DNA of 64,000 nt from Gleimia hominis (lineage in GTDB: Bacteria; Actinomycetota; Actinomycetes; Actinomycetales; Actinomycetaceae). The stretch is from positions 558,001-622,000 of the forward strand of contig NZ_CP126963.1 in assembly GCF_002871945.2 (NCBI RefSeq), written 5' to 3'. A program made the position numbers and the translations under genes. The notes below the pieces were generated by a model. It was given only the letters and a program-made list of their open reading frames with translations. It had not been told where the DNA came from and did not search any database. This document shows, in pieces, positions 62,175 through 64,000 of this stretch (positions within the stretch are counted from its first letter, which is position 1; each line of letters begins with the position of its first letter).

Positions 62175-63740
62175 ATGTCTGCACAACCAGGATCATCCCA
62201 GCTTCATTCGCTGCAAGACGAAGTTAGTTCCCTTGAGGGGAAAAACGCGCGGTTAGCGCAAGCTCTCGGTCACGCACGCGAGCAGTTAAGTGCTGTGCGT
62301 CAGCAACTAGAGGACGTCACTAAACCACCCGCGCAAATCGGCACATTTATCGCCGCCATAGAGGGGAAACGAGAAGCGGAAGTGAGTGTGTCCGGCCGGT
62401 TCATGCATCTGGGCGTAGCCCCCGGGGTGGACCTCAAAGGGCTTGCGTGCGGGGAAGAAGTACGTATTGACGAACACATGGTCGTGGTGGAGCGCCGCGG
62501 TGTGCGCCGCACCGGTACTCTCGCTTCAGTGGTGGAACTGCAGGGAGCAGACCGGGTGCTAGTGAACGTAGACGGGTCCAGTAAACGCATGTTGAAACTC
62601 GCGGGTGCGCTGCGCCACGGCGGAGTTAAACCCGGAGATTCCATGCTCGTAGACGTGCGCGCCGGGGTGGCGTTAGAACGCATTGTGCGCTCTGATGTGG
62701 AACAGCTGCTAACCCCGGAAGTGCCGGACGTTACGTACGACGACATCGGGGGTTTGGCAGCGCAGATCCAGAAAGTGCGCGACAGCGTGGAACTACCGTT
62801 TAAACACCCCCAGTTGTACCGCGATTACGAGTTGCGGTCGCCGAAAGGAATTTTGCTGTACGGCCCCCCGGGGTGCGGGAAAACGCTGATTGCGAAAGCA
62901 GTTGCCCGTTCCCTTGCGATGAACGAGAACGGTGCGGGAACCACGTACTTCCTGTCGGTTAAAGGCCCGGAGCTGCTCAACAAGTTCGTGGGGGAGACCG
63001 AACGGCAAATCCGCTCTATCTTCGCTCGTGCCCGGTCCCTGGCCTCGGCGGATGTGCCCGTGGTGATATTTTTTGACGAAATGGAAGCCTTGTTCCGCAC
63101 ACGGGGTTCGGGAGTTTCTTCGGATATAGAAACCATGGTTGTGCCCCAGTTACTGGCGGAAATGGACGGGGTTGAATCGTTAGACAACGTGATCATTATT
63201 GGCGCGTCGAACCGCGAAGACATGATCGACCCAGCGGTGTTACGTCCGGGGCGGTTAGACATTCGGATCCGCATCGAGCGGCCTGACCGGCAGGGCGCGC
63301 GCGAAATTTTCAGTAAGTACTTGACGGAGCAGATTCCGATTGCCCCACAAACCCTCGCGCAGTTCGGCAGCGCGCAGCGTGCCACACAGGCGATGAGTGA
63401 GATGGTGCTTGAGAAGATTTTTGCGCGCCGGCCGCAAACCGCTCTGTTCAACCTCACCCTCGCAACCGGGGAGCTGCAGACGATATACGCCGATGACTTG
63501 ATCTCGGGCGCAATGATCGCGGCGATCGTAGAGCGCGCAAAGAAGTTCGCGGTGAAAGCCACCTTAGCGGGGCAGCCCGGGTTGACGATGGATCATCTTC
63601 AAGCCGCTTTTGATGAGGAAATGCGTGAAACTAAAGATTTAGGGGCAACAACGACGCCGGCTCAGTGGGCCCGCACCACTGGGCTGCGAGGAGAAGGCGT
63701 AGTGTCGGTCTCCGCTGTTGAACAATCCTCAGGAAAATAG
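62175..63740 (+). CDS. arc: ARC, AAA ATPase of the Pup system (Mpa homologue)
   Basis: The 521-residue protein has an N-terminal coiled coil (about 10-50), which in Mpa captures Pup, two OB-fold segments, and a single AAA module. Walker A GPPGCGKT is at 230-237 and Walker B reads VIFFDEMEALF. It unfolds pupylated proteins. Mpa of mycobacteria ends in GQYL, which opens the 20S proteasome; here the end is VSAVEQSSGK, with no such motif. ATG 62175 follows GAGGAAGGGGA. dop starts 133 bases downstream. Confidence 0.95.
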   Translation: MSAQPGSSQLHSLQDEVSSLEGKNARLAQALGHAREQLSAVRQQLEDVTKPPAQIGTFIAAIEGKREAEVSVSGRFMHLGVAPGVDLKGLACGEEVRIDEHMVVVERRGVRRTGTLASVVELQGADRVLVNVDGSSKRMLKLAGALRHGGVKPGDSMLVDVRAGVALERIVRSDVEQLLTPEVPDVTYDDIGGLAAQIQKVRDSVELPFKHPQLYRDYELRSPKGILLYGPPGCGKTLIAKAVARSLAMNENGAGTTYFLSVKGPELLNKFVGETERQIRSIFARARSLASADVPVVIFFDEMEALFRTRGSGVSSDIETMVVPQLLAEMDGVESLDNVIIIGASNREDMIDPAVLRPGRLDIRIRIERPDRQGAREIFSKYLTEQIPIAPQTLAQFGSAQRATQAMSEMVLEKIFARRPQTALFNLTLATGELQTIYADDLISGAMIAAIVERAKKFAVKATLAGQPGLTMDHLQAAFDEEMRETKDLGATTTPAQWARTTGLRGEGVVSVSAVEQSSGK

Positions 63741-63870
63741 GAAGGTCGAAGGGGCGAAGGAACGGGCCCTAGACAAGTGAAGCAAGCGGTAGGGAAGTAA
63801 AGTGGCCCTGGGTGAGTAGAGAAAGCCGAAGGCGTATGGGAACCAGCTGCAGACAAGTAGGAAGAGGTTG
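63741..63870 (+). repeat. Purine-rich, loosely repetitive spacer between arc and dop
   Basis: Short motifs such as GACAAGTGAAG, GGGAAGTAAAG and GACAAGTAGGAAG recur with a spacing of about 20-40 bases, and GGCCCT occurs twice 39 bases apart. It may be an eroded copy of the stop-anchored repeats seen elsewhere, but the periodicity is poor. A purine-rich ribosome binding site (GGAAGAGG) closes it. Confidence 0.3.
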
Positions 63871-63872
63871 GC

Positions 63873-64000
63873 ATGAGTGACCGCGTGGTTGGAACTGAAA
63901 CTGAGTTCGGGATTATGGGGCAAACTGGTGCGCAGAACCCGATTCAACTATCTGCCGTAGCAGTTGAATCTTTCGCACAGTCAGTGCAGACAACCCAGGT
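63873..64000 (+). CDS. dop: Dop, Pup deamidase/depupylase, N-terminal part
   Basis: Only 42 residues are in the window: MSDRVVGTETEFGIMG followed by QNPIQLSAVAVESFAQ. The TETEFG segment is the metal-binding start of the Dop/PafA carboxylate-amine ligase fold. Dop deamidates Pup's C-terminal glutamine and removes Pup from proteins. Its position after arc is the normal order. GGAAGAGG precedes ATG 63873. The remainder lies beyond the window. Confidence 0.93.
   Translation, partial: MSDRVVGTETEFGIMGQTGAQNPIQLSAVAVESFAQSVQTTQ

Noticed and set aside
1..64000. Insertion sequences, prophage genes or integrases
   Set aside because: No transposase, integrase or phage structural protein was recognised and no target-site duplication stood out.

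Overview
The window comes from an actinobacterium of moderately high G+C content, most likely near Actinomycetaceae or Bifidobacteriaceae. The evidence is the gene content. It has the pupylation genes arc and dop behind a trmI gene, and the pair glnA2-glnE. It carries DUF3040, DUF4191 and PAC2-family genes and a class II-like HelD. SOS boxes have the form CGAAC-N4-GTTCG, and many genes start with GTG or TTG. No insertion sequence, prophage, CRISPR array or rRNA was seen. There is one tRNA gene, tRNA-Leu(GAG).

Left end (1-8360): a carbohydrate locus. A ROK sugar kinase and a SIS-domain sugar-phosphate isomerase or deaminase run leftward. A DeoR-family regulator, a GH112 galacto-N-biose/lacto-N-biose phosphorylase and an ABC sugar importer (binding protein and two permeases, no ATPase) run rightward. 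Together they look like a pathway for host mucin or milk disaccharides. GATTG-rich repeats in the control regions are candidate operators.

8360-20400: lexA faces a LysM membrane protein of the DivS/ChiZ/YneA type, with two SOS boxes between them, followed by nrdR. Next come an acyl-CoA ligase, serA and helD on the minus strand, then a PAC2 protein, a spermidine-synthase-like protein, dinB and a DUF3040 protein. 20400-29100: divergent glgC and glgM/glgA, an ABC ATPase, glnA2-glnE and a histidine phosphatase. 29100-42550: a polar amino-acid ABC importer, a DUF4191 protein, an MFS transporter, a membrane kinase-like protein, a two-lipoyl 2-oxoacid dehydrogenase E2 with lpd, pepA, trmL and a PEBP protein.

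42700-52200 is an SOS mutagenesis block. A LexA box leads into imuA'-imuB-tdk-SNF2 helicase (tightly packed or overlapping), and a second LexA box sits on the promoter of dnaE2. The imuB-tdk-helicase stretch is unusually rich in A and C on the plus strand, and this fades inside the helicase gene. 52200-64000: HAD hydrolases, tRNA-Leu, a DsbA/FrnE-like protein, a GNAT-nucleotide pyrophosphohydrolase fusion, an M3 peptidase, an acidic protein, an aldo/keto reductase, a frameshifted uppP, a RecB-type nuclease, trmI, arc and the start of dop.

The most unusual feature is a recurring pattern of short tandem repeats (unit 18-31 bp) at the 3' ends of unrelated genes. The repeat usually includes the last codons and the stop codon and decays away from it. 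It is clear at lexA, the spermidine-synthase-like gene, the acyl-CoA ligase, the kinase-like gene and trmL. It is weaker at the sugar permease, the E2 gene, dnaE2 and arc. I know of no described system that explains it.
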